Part shown: piece by piece, positions 17,839 through 25,993 of the stretch
How positions within the stretch are numbered: position 1 is the stretch's first letter
Layout: every line of letters begins with the position of its first letter
Assembly (NCBI GenBank): GCA_009779195.1
Contig: WRET01000006.1
Span: forward strand, 1 to 64,000
DNA: 64,000 bases
DNA from: Micrococcales bacterium
Lineage (GTDB): Bacteria > Actinomycetota > Actinomycetes > Actinomycetales > Cellulomonadaceae
Reading direction: 5' to 3'
Notes under the pieces: generated by a model
Seen by the model: the letters and a program-made list of their open reading frames with translations, nothing else
Told to the model about the DNA's origin: nothing
The model's database searches: none
Position numbers and translations under genes: made by a program

Positions 17839-20630
17839 CACGTCTTCTCCTCTGCTGTCGCAGTCAGGCCGTCTGTCATGGTGTATGTCAGGTCGAATCC
17901 AGCCACGCAGGCACGCCAGCTGTCGTCCAGGTGCAGCACGAGCTGGCCGGCAAGCCACCCCGATTCTTGCCAGCCCTCGTGACCCTGGGCTTCCAAGGCC
18001 GCAACCGTCCGGTCGAAGTCTGCTGATGAACGGGTCATGGACATGGGCAGCCGGACGGTGCACGCCGCCAACGCCCGGGCGAGGTGGTGGTCAGGTGTGC
18101 CACCAGCGTCGACCGGGATCGGGGTACCGGCGTACTGGCTGTTGTCATCGAGGTAGCGCACCTCGTTGCCGACCTGTTGGACGACGATGACTTCGAGCCC
18201 GTCGTCGCTGTCACGTACGCGGGCAGACCCCCGGGACTCCTCGGCTTCCTTTGTCGAGTCTTCCAGCAGGTCGACTAACGAGCCGTCCAGGGCGGCGATG
18301 CTGCGAATACGGAAGTCGTTTGCCCGGCGGCGGGCGTCGGCAATTTTCGCTGCTTGGTCAGCGTCAGCCCGGTGAACCGTGGGCAGCCATGCTTCGGGCA
18401 CCTGGGGGACGTCGCCGTACGCGGTCTCGACCAGAGGACGGATGTCGTCGGGGAGGGTGACGGTGGTCTCGGTCGTGCCGTCCATACCGAGTGTCCCGGC
18501 TGCGCGCAGCAGGCGGCTGGCGCCGTACACGGCTGTGCTGCCTGGGTCCGGCCGGGGCCCAGCAGATGTCCACGCTGTGACGCCAGTGATGACGAGCTCT
18601 GGTGCGGTGAGCCGACCCGGCCGGAGCCTGTCGTGGCGGTGGGCGCGTCCAAGCCGCTGCAGGATGAGGTCCAGGGGTGCCAGGTCGGTGACGATGGCGT
18701 CGAAGTCCACGTCCAGCGACTGTTCGAGCACCTGGGTCCCCACAATGATCCGGCGTCGAGGCCGCTCACCAGACCGGCCCAGCTCGCGGCGCAGGGTCTC
18801 CTCACGGGCGGCACGGTGGGTGGCGACAAACCGCGAGTGGTGAAGCACTACATCGTCGCCATAGTGAGCGCGGAGCATCCGCGCGGTCTCCTGTGCCCGT
18901 CGCACCGTGTTGCGGATGACTGCGACACTCCCGCCATCAACCAGCCAGTCGTCGAGCAGGGTGACCAATGCCTCAGGTTCGTCGCTCATGGTGCGGACTG
19001 CGACTGTGACCGGCGTGACGGTGGGGGCGTCTTCCACCTGGATGACCTCGCCGGCGGTCACGAGGGTGACAAGAGGGTAGGCATCGCTGGCGACCAGCGC
19101 CGTCTGGCTGGCTCCCATGCCCAGGCGGTAGGCGTCGGCGAACTCGCGACGCTGGGCGCTAGGAAGGGTTGCTGACAGCAGCACCACCGGGACGCCGAAC
19201 GCAGCCAGCCACTCCAACGCCCGGCACAGATACATCCGCATGAAGTCGTCAGCAGCGTGCACCTCGTCGATGACGACGACCTTGCCTGCAAAGGCGAGCT
19301 GCCGCAGCACGACGTGCTTGGACTGCAGGGCCATGAACAGCAGCTGGTCGATGGTCCCGACGACCATCGACGCCAGCACCCCTTTCTTGCGACCGGTCAG
19401 CCAGGACTCCACGCGGGCTTCGACCCGGGCACGCTGACGTGCATCCCAGCGTCCCGGCTCGTCATCGTGGATGTCGGTCGGCCGATTGCCGCGACCCAGG
19501 CCGGAGTAGTCGTTGTTCAGACCCGCCTTGCCGTGGGCCAGGTGGACGCTGGTGATCCCTCCACCGTCGAGGTTCTCGATCCAGTCCAGGACCCGGCCGA
19601 ACATCGCGTCGGAGGTTGCCATCGTCGGAAGCCCGACGTAGAGACCGCCGCAGCCGAACTTCTCAGCCAGGATCTCGCCAGCCATCAAGGCCGCTTCAGT
19701 CTTTCCAGAGCCCATCGTCGACTCCACGATGACCAGTGGGGGAGTCGTGACCCCCACGGCAGCCTCCACGGTGTGCACCTGGATCCCGCGTGGTGTCCCC
19801 GGCAGGCTGGGGAACCTGCGGTGCAGGAGGGTGGCCGCATCATGGCTCACCCCAGCTGGGTGCCACGGCTTGGCAAGTCCCAATGTCTTCCAGGCAACAG
19901 CGGTCCGATGCTCGTCCACGGGGCTGAAGGGGAAGAGGCTGGTGTCGGACGCCAACCAGTCGCACACGATCACTGCGCCAGTCAGCAGAGACTGGACAGT
20001 CGGGCTGAGGCGGTGCGTGGCCCACCGTGCCAGATGTTCGCTGGCGCCGGTGTAGTCCGCCATGGCGTCCAAGATCTCGTCCTGGGTCTCGATCCATGAC
20101 CCTGTGCCAACCAGGTCCCGCCGCTGTGCCAGCCAGTTGAGTGCGGCGTTGGTCGGTGGGACGCCGTGGTGACCCCCGACGACGACCGCGTAGGTGCTCG
20201 CGGCCCGCCGGTCCGCGTCGTACCGATCCCTCAGCCAACGGGAAAGCACAACGTGGCCGACCAGGCCGTGCGGGGCTTGGGAGAAGTCAGTAGTGTCGCG
20301 GGGCAGGACCAGACCCTGCTCACGCATCCGATCCGCCAGGGTGGGAACCTTCGCGGCGAACGGGGGCGAGACCTTCCCGATGTCGTGGCAGCCAGCCATC
20401 CACTTCAGGAGGATCGCCCCGTCCCGAGCCTCATCTGGAAGGTCCCGCTCGATGGTCTCCCGAACCAGCGGGGGAATCCACGCCCAGACGTCGGGTGCGA
20501 CGTCTGCCGCGTCGAGGAGGTGCCGGACCAGCGGGAGCCGCTCGTCTCCCTCGAATCCCGACGACTTCCCCCAGACCGAGGACGCTGCGGGGCTCCACTG
20601 GGGCTGTTCTCCATCGGTGACCTGGGGCAT
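17838..20630 (-). CDS. cas3: CRISPR-associated helicase-nuclease Cas3
   Basis: This is the effector that unwinds and degrades target DNA after Cascade recruits it. It is 930 residues: an N-terminal HD nuclease domain (His82-Asp83 in GCHDIGK, further histidines in GGHHGVPP), then a superfamily 2 helicase. Walker A is GSGKT (307-311), followed by VVIDEVHAAD, LLSATLP and the motif VI region LQRLGRAHRHDR. All parts are intact. It is first in the operon; every downstream junction to cas2 overlaps. A 9-base direct repeat just upstream may be regulatory. Confidence 0.97.
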   Translation of the reverse strand: MPQVTDGEQPQWSPAASSVWGKSSGFEGDERLPLVRHLLDAADVAPDVWAWIPPLVRETIERDLPDEARDGAILLKWMAGCHDIGKVSPPFAAKVPTLADRMREQGLVLPRDTTDFSQAPHGLVGHVVLSRWLRDRYDADRRAASTYAVVVGGHHGVPPTNAALNWLAQRRDLVGTGSWIETQDEILDAMADYTGASEHLARWATHRLSPTVQSLLTGAVIVCDWLASDTSLFPFSPVDEHRTAVAWKTLGLAKPWHPAGVSHDAATLLHRRFPSLPGTPRGIQVHTVEAAVGVTTPPLVIVESTMGSGKTEAALMAGEILAEKFGCGGLYVGLPTMATSDAMFGRVLDWIENLDGGGITSVHLAHGKAGLNNDYSGLGRGNRPTDIHDDEPGRWDARQRARVEARVESWLTGRKKGVLASMVVGTIDQLLFMALQSKHVVLRQLAFAGKVVVIDEVHAADDFMRMYLCRALEWLAAFGVPVVLLSATLPSAQRREFADAYRLGMGASQTALVASDAYPLVTLVTAGEVIQVEDAPTVTPVTVAVRTMSDEPEALVTLLDDWLVDGGSVAVIRNTVRRAQETARMLRAHYGDDVVLHHSRFVATHRAAREETLRRELGRSGERPRRRIIVGTQVLEQSLDVDFDAIVTDLAPLDLILQRLGRAHRHDRLRPGRLTAPELVITGVTAWTSAGPRPDPGSTAVYGASRLLRAAGTLGMDGTTETTVTLPDDIRPLVETAYGDVPQVPEAWLPTVHRADADQAAKIADARRRANDFRIRSIAALDGSLVDLLEDSTKEAEESRGSARVRDSDDGLEVIVVQQVGNEVRYLDDNSQYAGTPIPVDAGGTPDHHLARALAACTVRLPMSMTRSSADFDRTVAALEAQGHEGWQESGWLAGQLVLHLDDSWRACVAGFDLTYTMTDGLTATAEEKT

Positions 20631-20641
20631 GTGAACATGCT

Positions 20642-20679
20642 GACAGACTGCTCTCGAATTGGCAAGTTGAGACAGACTG
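20642..20679 (-). promoter_or_regulatory. Direct repeats ahead of cas3 (possible operator)
   Basis: GACAGACTG occurs at 20642-20650 and 20671-20679, 29 bases apart (about three helical turns), immediately upstream of the cas3 start at 20630. The spacing suits a protein binding both copies on one face of the helix. Confidence 0.35.
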
Positions 20680-20762
20680 TTCTTCTCCTAGCAGTGCCTC
20701 TCGTACAGACCGCGAGACGGGACAGTGGCTGAGGCAGTCTCGGCCAGATGCCCAGTAGGGTG

Positions 20763-20844
20763 GTGCTCGTCCTCGCCGATGCGGGGGTGAGCCGTTGCCG
20801 ATTCGCTCGCTGATGTGTTCCCTGCTGTTGCGGGGCTTCTGACC
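20763..20844 (+). repeat. Two eroded CRISPR-repeat-like blocks upstream of cas3
   Basis: 20763-20794 reads GTGCTC-gtc-CTCGCC-gat-GCGGGGG-TGAGCC, and 20815-20844 reads GTGTTCCCTGC-TGTT-GCGGGG-CTTCTGACC. Both echo the transcribed-strand repeat (GTGCTCCCCGC-CAAC-GCGGGG-ATGAGCCC). They are 52 bases apart, in the opposite orientation to the main array, and clearly degenerate. Confidence 0.4.
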
Positions 20845-20853
20845 AGGTATGGG

Positions 20854-21285
20854 TCAGTCCAGCAAGGTCAGCAACTCAAGCCCGGTCACATCCCGGAAGA
20901 TCCTGTCGTGGGCGACCAGCGGTACACCAAGGTGCAGTGCAGTCGCAGCGACCCACCTGTCGGCTTCGTGGTCCTTCTGGCCTAGGCCGTGGCCGGACTG
21001 GACGCACCAACACCGCAGGTCGACGTAGGTCGCGATCATGGAGTGGCCAGGGCCAACCGTCGTGACGCTGTGGAGGCGGTCTTCCAACTGGCGCATGCGG
21101 CGATCGCCCCACCTGGCGAGCGCAGCGCCAAACCGGAGTTCTGCGACGGTGACGAATGAGATGATGACGGCCCGGTCGGCCAAGACGGGCCGGTATGCGA
21201 ACTCCAGCCCTTCACCTGAGGGTGCGAGCCGCGCCCCGAAGACACCGGTGTCGACGACGACTCGGCCGGTCGCAGTCGGTGTCAT
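20854..21285 (-). CDS. PIN-domain toxin (VapC-like), module 2
   Basis: VapC-type PIN proteins are Mg-dependent RNases. The 143 residues include VVVDTGVFGARL (first acidic site), SFVTVAELRFGA (conserved Glu), QKDHEADRWVAATAL (Asp pair) and LVAHDRIFRDV (final Asp). ATG 21285 overlaps the antitoxin stop by 4 bases, the typical antitoxin-first order. The product should be kept inactive by the 55-residue protein encoded just before it. Confidence 0.85.
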   Translation of the reverse strand: MTPTATGRVVVDTGVFGARLAPSGEGLEFAYRPVLADRAVIISFVTVAELRFGAALARWGDRRMRQLEDRLHSVTTVGPGHSMIATYVDLRCWCVQSGHGLGQKDHEADRWVAATALHLGVPLVAHDRIFRDVTGLELLTLLD

Positions 21286-21449
21286 GCGCTGGTGATCGTG
21301 TCGAAGAAGACCCGCGACTCGTCCTCGGTCAGGCCTGGGATCACCATCTGGTCGTACGGAGGCAGTGGACGTGCCTGCGCTAGCAACCGTTCGACGGGCT
21401 CGTCTGGCCACTCTTCGGTACAGGCCGACTGTGTCGTGGGTTCGGACAT
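21282..21449 (-). CDS. Small antitoxin-like protein, module 2
   Basis: A 55-residue acidic protein (SEPTTQSACTEEWPDEPVERL... GLTEDESRVFFDTITSA) starts at ATG 21449 with GAGGTG 5 bases upstream and overlaps the PIN toxin by ATGA. It has no obvious DNA-binding domain. Position, size and coupling support an antitoxin role. It lies in the same frame as the upstream PIN toxin, with no stop between them. Confidence 0.6.
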   Translation of the reverse strand: MSEPTTQSACTEEWPDEPVERLLAQARPLPPYDQMVIPGLTEDESRVFFDTITSA

Positions 21450-22115
21450 CAGGCACCTCGCTCCCTGGCTCAGGGCACCAGAATACCCAACTAACCAGGT
21501 GCCCGGTTGGGCTGTCGGCGCTGGGTCGGGGCTTCCAGGATTGGTGGGTGCACATGCCTCGAGGGCTATTGTCGCGCTTATGCCCCGACTGGTGGTCGTT
21601 CCTTGATGGCTCCGTGCCACACGTCTGGGTGTGTGCAGCCGACGGGTCTGGACCACCTGGGTGACGAACTCTCGGGGGCGCAGGATCGCGATACGGCTGT
21701 GCCAGGGGCTGAGCGCGGTCAGGTCGGTGGAGACGACGAGGATCGCGTCGGTTGCGACGGCCAGGTCTAGCACGAGGTTGTCCTCGTGGTCGTCGATGTC
21801 GAAAACGGTGCGGGGCGGTTCGACGACGATGCCTCCGGTCGTGTGGACGATCTCGACGATGGCGGCGATGGCGCGGGCCGTGATCTGCTCAGACAGGCCG
21901 GCGGCGCGCAGCACCCGGGTTGTGTTCGTGATGATGTGCGGTGAGGTGACCAGGCGGAAGGCTTCGGCGTCGAAGGCGATCGACAGGCAGTCGGCTGCGG
22001 GGTTGTCTGTGGTGGGAGGCACCTCGTCGAGCAACGGCCACGACGTGTGCGGGCCGATGACCGCGTCGATGTAGACGTTGATGTCGAAGACGACTGCCGG
22101 TCGCGGCTCACTCAC
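21282..22115 (-). CDS. PIN-domain toxin (VapC-like), module 1, reading through into antitoxin 2
   Basis: Residues ~1-160 form a PIN domain: VVFDINVYIDAVIG (acidic site), LVTSPHIITNTTRVLR, DIDDHEDNLVLDLAVATDAILVVSTDLTAL (Asp cluster), IAILRPREFVTQV (end). The start is GTG 22115, overlapping the RHH antitoxin by 8 bases. A toxin of this type should stop near residue 165-170. Here the frame continues through ~60 residues of intergenic-looking sequence (CAPTNPGSPDPAPTAQPG...) straight into the module 2 antitoxin, 277 residues in all. A one-base shift would give a TAA near 21583, so a lost stop by indel is likely. Confidence 0.75.
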   Translation of the reverse strand: MSEPRPAVVFDINVYIDAVIGPHTSWPLLDEVPPTTDNPAADCLSIAFDAEAFRLVTSPHIITNTTRVLRAAGLSEQITARAIAAIVEIVHTTGGIVVEPPRTVFDIDDHEDNLVLDLAVATDAILVVSTDLTALSPWHSRIAILRPREFVTQVVQTRRLHTPRRVARSHQGTTTSRGISATIALEACAPTNPGSPDPAPTAQPGTWLVGYSGALSQGARCLMSEPTTQSACTEEWPDEPVERLLAQARPLPPYDQMVIPGLTEDESRVFFDTITSA

Positions 22116-22362
22116 GGTTCTCGGCCAGGACCTGCTTCACCAGGGCCTGCACCTCGTCAGGGGTGTAGACCCGTCCACCCATCTCGGCACGGGCGTCGGC
22201 CTGGAGGGTTCGCATCTTCTCTGCCCAGGCGTCGTGGCGCAGCCTTCGCATCGCGACCCGGAGGAACTCGCTGCGGTTCCCGCCGCCGTATTTCTCGACC
22301 AGCTCGTCGAGCAGGGGAAGGTCTTCCTCGGCGACAGCGAACCCGATCGACCTGGACGCCAT
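22108..22362 (-). CDS. Ribbon-helix-helix antitoxin (CopG/VapB-like), module 1
   Basis: The 84-residue protein starts at ATG 22362 with GGAGGGGTGAG ahead of it. SRSIGFAVAEEDLPLLDELVEKYGGGNRSEFLRVAMRRLR is a ribbon-helix-helix fold; the C-terminal half (GGRVYTPDEVQALVKQVLAE) would cover the toxin. It should repress its own promoter with the PIN partner. Confidence 0.82.
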   Translation of the reverse strand: MASRSIGFAVAEEDLPLLDELVEKYGGGNRSEFLRVAMRRLRHDAWAEKMRTLQADARAEMGGRVYTPDEVQALVKQVLAENRE

Positions 22363-22526
22363 CTCACCCCTCCTCACGTTTGCAACGCATTCACAATACA
22401 TCTGAGAGCCGACGGGTGTCCACGGGTTGCCGAGAGTGGTGCCATCCGCTCGGGAGCTGCCAGCCGCGGTCCTGGGCCGGGTACCGGAGAGGATGAGAGT
22501 CCGGGGGTTTTGGTCGCTGTGAGCGG

Positions 22527-22595
22527 CGTGGGCTTGACGCCGGAGGTGAAGACGTGAACGAGATGGTGCACGAGTGGCCCACACCACAAACCTGA
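22527..22595 (+). pseudogene. Remnant of the 5' end of a DUF1905-type gene
   Basis: This stretch, including GGAGGTG and the GTG AAC GAG start, matches about 38 of 46 bases at 30056-30103, where the intact DUF1905 gene begins. After VNEMVHE the match ends, and TGA follows 6 codons later. Only the promoter-proximal end of a second copy is left. Confidence 0.45.
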
Positions 22596-22658
22596 CGCAC
22601 ACCCTGCAGGGTCGGTGTCGCTCCCTGGATGTGGGTGGTGGTCTCTAGGATCGTTGCT

Positions 22659-23693
22659 ATGACCTCGGCGCCGCCATCGCAGATCGTCTGGTACCAGACG
22701 GACGACGGTCGCACGCGTGTCGACGTGCGCATGGTGGACGAGACGGTGTGGCTGTCGCAGGCGCAGATGGTCGAGCTGTTCCAGTCGAGCAAGGCCAACG
22801 TCTCCGAGCACATCAAGCATGTCTTTGACGAAGGGGAGTTGGAGGAGGAGGCAGTTGTTCGGAAGTTCCGAACAACTGCTTCGGACGGCAAGACGTACCA
22901 GGTCACGCACTACAACCTGGACGTGATCATCTCGGTGGGTTACCGGGTGAAGTCGCTGCGGGGGACCCAGTTCCGCCGGTGGGCGCTGGGGGTGCTCAAG
23001 GAGTATCTGACCAAGGGGTTCGCGATGAACGACCCGCTGCTGAAGGAGGCTGGCGGCGGGTCGTACTGGCGTGAGCTGCTCGACCGTATCCGCGACATCC
23101 GGTCGTCGGAGAAGGTGTTCTACCGGCAGGTGCTCGACCTGTACGCCACCAGCGTCGACTACGACCCGCGGACGCCCGAGAGCCTCGAGTTCTTCAAGAT
23201 CGTGCAGTACAAGATGCACTACGCCGCCCACGGTCACACCGCAGCCGAGGTCATCGCGGACCGCGCAGACGCAGGCCAGCCGTTCATGGGCCTGACCGTC
23301 TTCGACGGCGCCCAGCCGCGCCGCGCCGAGGTCGTCGTCGCCAAGAACTACCTCACCGAGCCCGAGCTCGCGACCCTCAACCGGATGGTCTCAGCGTTCC
23401 TCGACCTGGCCGAGCTCCGCGCGATGCAACGTGTTCCGATGTACATGCGCGACTGGGTCGCCGAGCTGGACGACTTCGCCACCCGTTACGGCCAAGGAGT
23501 CCCCTCCGGCCCTGGAACCGTCAGCCACGACGACGCTGTCGAGCACGCCACAGAAGCCTACGACGAGTACCTGAAACGCCTCACGGCGCAGCCGTCTCCA
23601 GCCGAGTTGGACTATCTCGACGCGATCACGACCACCGGGAAACAGATCGAGAAGGATCGCCGTTCACGACCGAAGCCCGGTGGAGCGGCCTGA
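22659..23693 (+). CDS. RhuM family protein
   Basis: This 344-residue product belongs to the virulence RhuM family, found in pathogenicity and defence islands; its biochemical role is not established. Typical runs are VWLSQAQMVELFQSSKANVSEHIKHVF, TASDGKTYQVTHYNLDVIISVGYRV, FRRWALGVLKEYLTKGFAMND and DYDPRTPESLEFFKIVQYKMHYA. ATG 22659 has AGGA 8 bases upstream. The frame is intact, but a second, truncated copy lies at 26818-26964. A 29-base perfect palindrome falls inside the coding sequence. Confidence 0.85.
   Translation: MTSAPPSQIVWYQTDDGRTRVDVRMVDETVWLSQAQMVELFQSSKANVSEHIKHVFDEGELEEEAVVRKFRTTASDGKTYQVTHYNLDVIISVGYRVKSLRGTQFRRWALGVLKEYLTKGFAMNDPLLKEAGGGSYWRELLDRIRDIRSSEKVFYRQVLDLYATSVDYDPRTPESLEFFKIVQYKMHYAAHGHTAAEVIADRADAGQPFMGLTVFDGAQPRRAEVVVAKNYLTEPELATLNRMVSAFLDLAELRAMQRVPMYMRDWVAELDDFATRYGQGVPSGPGTVSHDDAVEHATEAYDEYLKRLTAQPSPAELDYLDAITTTGKQIEKDRRSRPKPGGAA
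22851..22879. repeat. Perfect 14-base-arm palindrome inside the RhuM gene
   Basis: GCAGTTGTTCGGAA (22851-22864) and TTCCGAACAACTGC (22866-22879) are exact reverse complements around one G. It encodes part of AVVRKFRTTA, in line with the family, so the hairpin sits in functional codons. A similar palindrome occurs at 25120-25142. Confidence 0.7.
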
Positions 23694-23697
23694 CTGG

Positions 23698-23789
23698 CTG
23701 GTCAGTCCTGGATTCCGAGGGCGAGCCGTAGGGGTGTGGACACCTTCGTCGGCTCTGTCGACCGACAGCACCGCACAACGGTCGTCCTG
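23698..23789 (-). pseudogene. 3'-end remnant of a second nucleotidyltransferase gene
   Basis: The sequence is nearly the same as 25253-25340, the last ~28 codons of the nucleotidyltransferase gene (minus strand, AVLSV..ADEGVHT). Small indels break the frame, and nothing more of the gene is present. It marks a duplication junction right after RhuM. Confidence 0.6.
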
Positions 23790-23985
23790 TGCATGTTCTT
23801 CGTCCCCGCGATCGTGGGTCTCGTCCTGGGCATCGTCGTGCTCAGTCAGACGAAGCACGACGGTTCTGGTGGTCAGGGCATGGCGATCGTCGGGTGGTCA
23901 CCAGCGCGGTCAGCCTGGTTCTCGCGTCGTCCTGCTCGTCGTCGGGATTGTGTCCGACGACACCACCACCGACGAGTACCGCTAG
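23790..23985 (+). pseudogene. DUF4190-type membrane protein remnant, two frameshifts
   Basis: VPAIVGLVLGIVVLSQTKH...GQGMAIVG, then in another frame VVTSAVSLVLA, then in a third frame VVLLVVGIVSDD...EYR and a stop at 23985, together match the two-helix DUF4190 pattern. The N-terminus is cut by the preceding remnant. It cannot make a working protein. Confidence 0.55.
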
Positions 23986-24143
23986 GGTGCCCAGGCAGTC
24001 GAACAGGTCACCACCCCTTCGTGACCAGCAGGGCGTGATCAGGGACTCCACGACCAGGTGGCGCTGCTCGGCGATCCGGCGACGACGGCCAGTCTGCAGG
24101 GTAGGACGGCAGCGGACTGGTCAGTCGTCCCGTGCCCGAGCGA

Positions 24144-24803
24144 TCAAGGGTGGATGGTCTGGACGTTGGCGGCCAGAGCGGGGGGCAGTGACACGGCCGG
24201 GGCGTTCCAGCCGATCCAGGTGCCTCCGCAGTCCATGACCAGGAACGGGCCAGCGCGCCAGAAGTTGTGGCTAGGTTCGGGGAACACGTACCGACCGTCC
24301 ATCCACAGCGGTTCGGCGTCGTCCATCAGGTTGCTCTCGGCGAGTGCTTCGTCGGACCTCACCACCACCAGGTGTGGAGACGAAAACGCTGTCTACTGAA
24401 GTGCGTAGGTGGTGAGTAGGTGCGACAGCGAGACGTCCAGCGGGACATAACCCTCGTCGGGGCCGTTCAGGTCGTAGTCATCGTCGAAGAGATAACCGCC
24501 GTTGAAGTAGACCCTTGTGTCGTCTCCGCCGGTCGTGACGTAGCAATCCCAGTTGCCCTGATTCTCGTCCAGGAAATAGATCTTGCCGTCCTGGTCGGCC
24601 AGCGTGAGTTCGACAAGATGATCCTGGCAGTCCAGCAGGTACGGCCCGTCGCCCAGGTCGACCGGACTCGGCCAGCGGCCCGCAAAGGCGTACAGTTCGG
24701 CCAGCGGCTGTGGCACATGTTCCGGTATCTCGTCCCGAGGCACGCCGTACTCTGGTCGCCACTCGCCCAGCCAGTCGACAGGGAACCGTTTCAGACCGTT
24801 CAA
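24144..24803 (-). pseudogene. SMI1/KNR4-like immunity-type gene split by an in-frame amber stop
   Basis: The first part (24803-24396) encodes 136 residues, including PEHVPQPLAELYAFAGRWP, YLLDCQDHLVEL and FLDENQGNWDCYVTTGGDD..VYF. These are features of the SMI1/KNR4 fold used as immunity proteins against contact-dependent toxins. TAG at 24395-24393 interrupts it. The same frame continues as TAFSSPHLVVVRSDEALAES and then HNFWRAGPFLVMDCGG to 24144. One base change would restore a 219-residue protein. Two separate small proteins are a less likely reading. Confidence 0.55.
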
Positions 24804-24875
24804 CGAATCGTCGGCCTCGATCGTCAGTTCGACCTCCCAGGTAGCCGTCGGCAGTGCGGCTCAGGAGAGTCTAGG

Positions 24876-25076
24876 TCATGCTCGACACATCGAGTGCCGA
24901 GTATGCAGGTCAGGGTGGGTGGTGACGTCCAGGCCGTCGTGGACGTCCCCAGCGAGGATCCCTCGGACCACGGCGCCGTTGGTCTCAGCGTCTCGGACCA
25001 GGCGGGCGATACCGCGCCTGTCCGCATCGGCCACCGAGAGGTGCTTCGGGGAAGCGGAGGACAGGCGGAGGGGCAC
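24876..25076 (-). pseudogene. Phd-type antitoxin remnant
   Basis: The frame contains HLSVADADRRGIARLVRDAETNGAVV, which resembles the N-terminal DNA-binding part of Phd/YefM antitoxins. The following residues (RGILAGDVHDGLDVTTHPDL) do not continue the fold, and no toxin follows. It is probably a deletion relic. The assignment rests on about 25 residues. Confidence 0.35.
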
Positions 25077-25119
25077 CCGACGATTATCGCTCAGTGGACG
25101 TAGGTTGTTGACCGCTCCA

Positions 25120-25142
25120 GTTGTTGCAGATTCTGCAACAAC
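25120..25142. repeat. Perfect 11-base-arm palindrome
   Basis: GTTGTTGCAGA (25120-25130) is mirrored by TCTGCAACAAC (25132-25142). It lies in a gene-free 180-base gap between an antitoxin relic and the nucleotidyltransferase gene. A short open stretch on the plus strand after it (LYGADPSQVDQAIRFEHVTT, to a TAG near 25285) looks like a protein fragment that I cannot assign. Confidence 0.6.
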
Positions 25143-25255
25143 TGCCTTCGGTCGACCGTGGAGAACTTGCTGGGCTCTACGGCGCCGACCCGTCGCAGGT
25201 CGACCAGGCGATCCGTTTCGAGCACGTCACCACTGTGAATTTAGTCCATCCCCGG

Positions 25256-25993
25256 TCAGTCTGGGATACCCAGGGCGAGCCGTAGGGTGTGGACACCTTC
25301 GTCGGCTCCCTCGACCGACAGCACCGCACGACGGTCGTGGACGATGGCCCCGAGCATGTTGTGCAGGTAGTGGCGGTCGCGTTTGGTGGCGTCGTGGATC
25401 TGGTCGCCGTGTTCGATGAGGGTGCACAGGACCAAGAAGTCGGTCAGGTGGCGTCTTCGGGTGCGGTCGAGGGCGACGGTGTGGGCAGCGGCTTTGGCGA
25501 CCAGCGCTCCCAGGAGGTTGGGACGGCGGACCGTTCCGGTGCGTTCACCGATGCTCACCTGGACGTCCTGGGTGCGGTCGAGGGCCTGCTGTGCCGCTGG
25601 GGTCTCCAGCGTGGTGCCACCTCGTGCGCCCTTGCGTCGTGCGGCTCGTTCGCCGACGCCGTGGGGGATGAGCACGTCGATCTGCGCGCCGTCACGCACC
25701 CACCGGTGCTGGTGGCCTTTCGGGGACGTCCCCGCCGGGACGAACCCGAGGCCGCCCAGGACGCTGGTGAACGTCATCAGCACCCCGGGGTGCGAGGGCT
25801 GGCCGCGCACGTCGAGCACTGTGTCGATGTCGTCGGTGGGCCGGGCCGGGCTCGTGCCGCGCTCGGCGCACCACAGGTGGACCATCTGCCCACCTACCAG
25901 GGTCCATCCTGTGGGGTGCGCGTGGTACACGTCGAACAGCGCTAACCACCCGGCACGCTGAGGCTCGGGCAGAGGGGGCATCACGACTGTCAT
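25256..25993 (-). CDS. Nucleotidyltransferase of an AbiE-like toxin-antitoxin pair
   Basis: The 245-residue product has the nucleotidyltransferase signature: GWTLVGGQMVHLW (GG core), then 18 residues later TDDIDTVLDVR (the acidic pair), then QIDVLIP (third acidic residue). AbiEii-type enzymes of this fold are toxins that modify RNA or tRNA; whether this one does so is inferred. Its ATG overlaps the HTH gene stop by 4 bases. A broken copy of its 3' end lies at 23698-23789. Confidence 0.65.
   Translation of the reverse strand: MTVVMPPLPEPQRAGWLALFDVYHAHPTGWTLVGGQMVHLWCAERGTSPARPTDDIDTVLDVRGQPSHPGVLMTFTSVLGGLGFVPAGTSPKGHQHRWVRDGAQIDVLIPHGVGERAARRKGARGGTTLETPAAQQALDRTQDVQVSIGERTGTVRRPNLLGALVAKAAAHTVALDRTRRRHLTDFLVLCTLIEHGDQIHDATKRDRHYLHNMLGAIVHDRRAVLSVEGADEGVHTLRLALGIPD

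Noticed and set aside
17838..18063. Upstream extension of the cse1 frame by 75 codons
   Set aside because: It overlaps the cas3 C-terminus in another frame; ATG 17838 has a good ribosome binding site and the family begins there.
23736..23800. MDTFVGSVDRQHRTTVV as the start of a plus-strand gene
   Set aside because: This is the reverse complement of the nucleotidyltransferase 3'-end copy; the same words appear opposite the intact gene at 25289.
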